5,987 bases of DNA from an uncultured bacterium (GTDB lineage: Bacteria; Edwardsbacteria; AC1; EtOH8), in assembly GCA_937958665.1 (NCBI GenBank), contig CALGNM010000022.1, positions 1 through 5,987 of the forward strand. The letters run 5' to 3'. The translations under genes and the position numbers were made by a program. The notes beneath the pieces are model-generated. The model had not been told where the DNA came from. It searched no databases and worked only from the letters and a program-made list of their open reading frames with translations. Every line of letters starts with the position of its first letter. Positions within the stretch are counted from its first letter, which is position 1. Shown piece by piece: positions 5,769 to 5,987 of the stretch.

Positions 5769-5943
5769 ATGATGCAACTATCAGACATAACCATCTCCTT
5801 CGGCGATCGAAAGCTCTTTGCCGGGCTCAACTGGAACATCGGGTTGAACGAGCGTATAGCCCTAGTTGGCCCCAACGGGGCCGGCAAGACCACCCTGTTT
5901 AAGGTGGCCCTGGGGTTGATGGCTCCCTCCTCTGGCCGGCTGG
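5769..5943 (+). CDS. ABC-F family ATPase, N-terminal fragment cut by adapter
   Basis: The first 58 residues of an ATP-binding cassette domain: MMQLSDITISFGDRKLFAGLN, then the NERIALVGPNGAGKTTLFK segment with Walker A GPNGAGKTT (34-42, Lys40) and the following GLMAPSSGRL. The N-terminal start right at the cassette and the pattern of a short beta strand, 'FGDRKLF', then 'GLNERIALVGPNGAGKTTL' fit ABC-F proteins (Uup/EttA/YdiF type), soluble twin-cassette ATPases that act on the ribosome. A stand-alone importer ATPase cannot be excluded because the second cassette and linker are missing. The frame continues as EIGRAHV to 5966, but that part is adapter. The start could be either of two adjacent ATG codons (5769 or 5772). 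It follows a terminator, so it has its own promoter. Confidence 0.85.
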
Positions 5944-5987
5944 AGATCGGAAGAGCACACGTCTGAACTCCAGTCACCGAATACGAT
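5944..5987. other. Illumina Read 2/P7 adapter with index (non-biological)
   Basis: Bases 5944-5977 begin AGATCGGAAGAGCACACGTC and end CCAGTCAC, the standard TruSeq adapter read-through. They are followed by the 8-base index CGAATACG (5978-5985) and AT, the first bases of the P7 continuation. It is the inverted copy of the left-end adapter: 42 of 44 bases match. Genomic sequence stops at about 5943. Confidence 0.98.

Noticed and set aside
5762-5977. Minus-strand ORF of 71 residues beginning MTGVQTCALPIS
   Set aside because: The N-terminus is the translated Illumina adapter, a well-known contaminant peptide in databases; the rest is the antisense of the ABC-F gene.
1-5987. 44-bp terminal inverted repeats, as of a transposon or linear element
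   Set aside because: Both copies are sequencing adapter with the same index; there is no transposase and no target-site duplication.

Overview
The window is a short assembled contig of ordinary bacterial chromosome. It carries uncropped Illumina library adapter at both ends: about 46 bases at the left and 44 at the right, each with the same 8-base index-like barcode in inverted orientation. The biological sequence is therefore about 47..5943. Both end genes are cut by the adapter, not by a natural boundary. The DNA is GC-rich in the genes and AT-rich in two short divergent intergenic gaps. An MsbA-type lipid flippase followed directly by a GT9 (LPS heptosyltransferase-family) glycosyltransferase points to a diderm (Gram-negative) bacterium. 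Untrimmed adapter on both ends suggests a shotgun, possibly metagenomic, assembly. I cannot name the phylum from sequence alone.

Layout, left to right: rpsT (ribosomal protein S20, minus strand, 3' end missing); a 123-bp AT-rich divergent promoter region with overlapping promoters; scpB (chromosome segregation and condensation, plus strand); a perfect 12-bp-stem hairpin between convergent genes; a CorC/HlyC-type CBS-domain protein and, overlapping it by 29 bp, a DUF502 membrane protein (both minus strand, one operon with DUF502 first); a 44-bp divergent gap; an msbA-like ABC exporter and a GT9 glycosyltransferase (plus strand, 4-bp gap, one operon) ending at a classic rho-independent terminator; then a 171-bp gap and the first 58 residues of an ABC-F ATPase.

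The genes form functional pairs. rpsT and scpB are housekeeping genes (ribosome, chromosome). The DUF502/CorC-like pair looks like a small membrane or ion-homeostasis unit. msbA plus GT9 is an outer-membrane glycolipid unit: the GT9 would build LPS core and MsbA would flip lipid A-core across the inner membrane. ABC-F proteins act on ribosomes.

The most interesting biology is regulatory. Three candidate promoters share a TTG-type -35 and an extended TGn -10. Two of them (DUF502 and ABC-F) end exactly 6 nt before the ATG and lack a well-placed Shine-Dalgarno, which suggests leaderless mRNAs, while rpsT and scpB have leaders with good Shine-Dalgarno sites. I see no mobile element, CRISPR array, tRNA or rRNA, and nothing amounting to a new defence or metabolic system.
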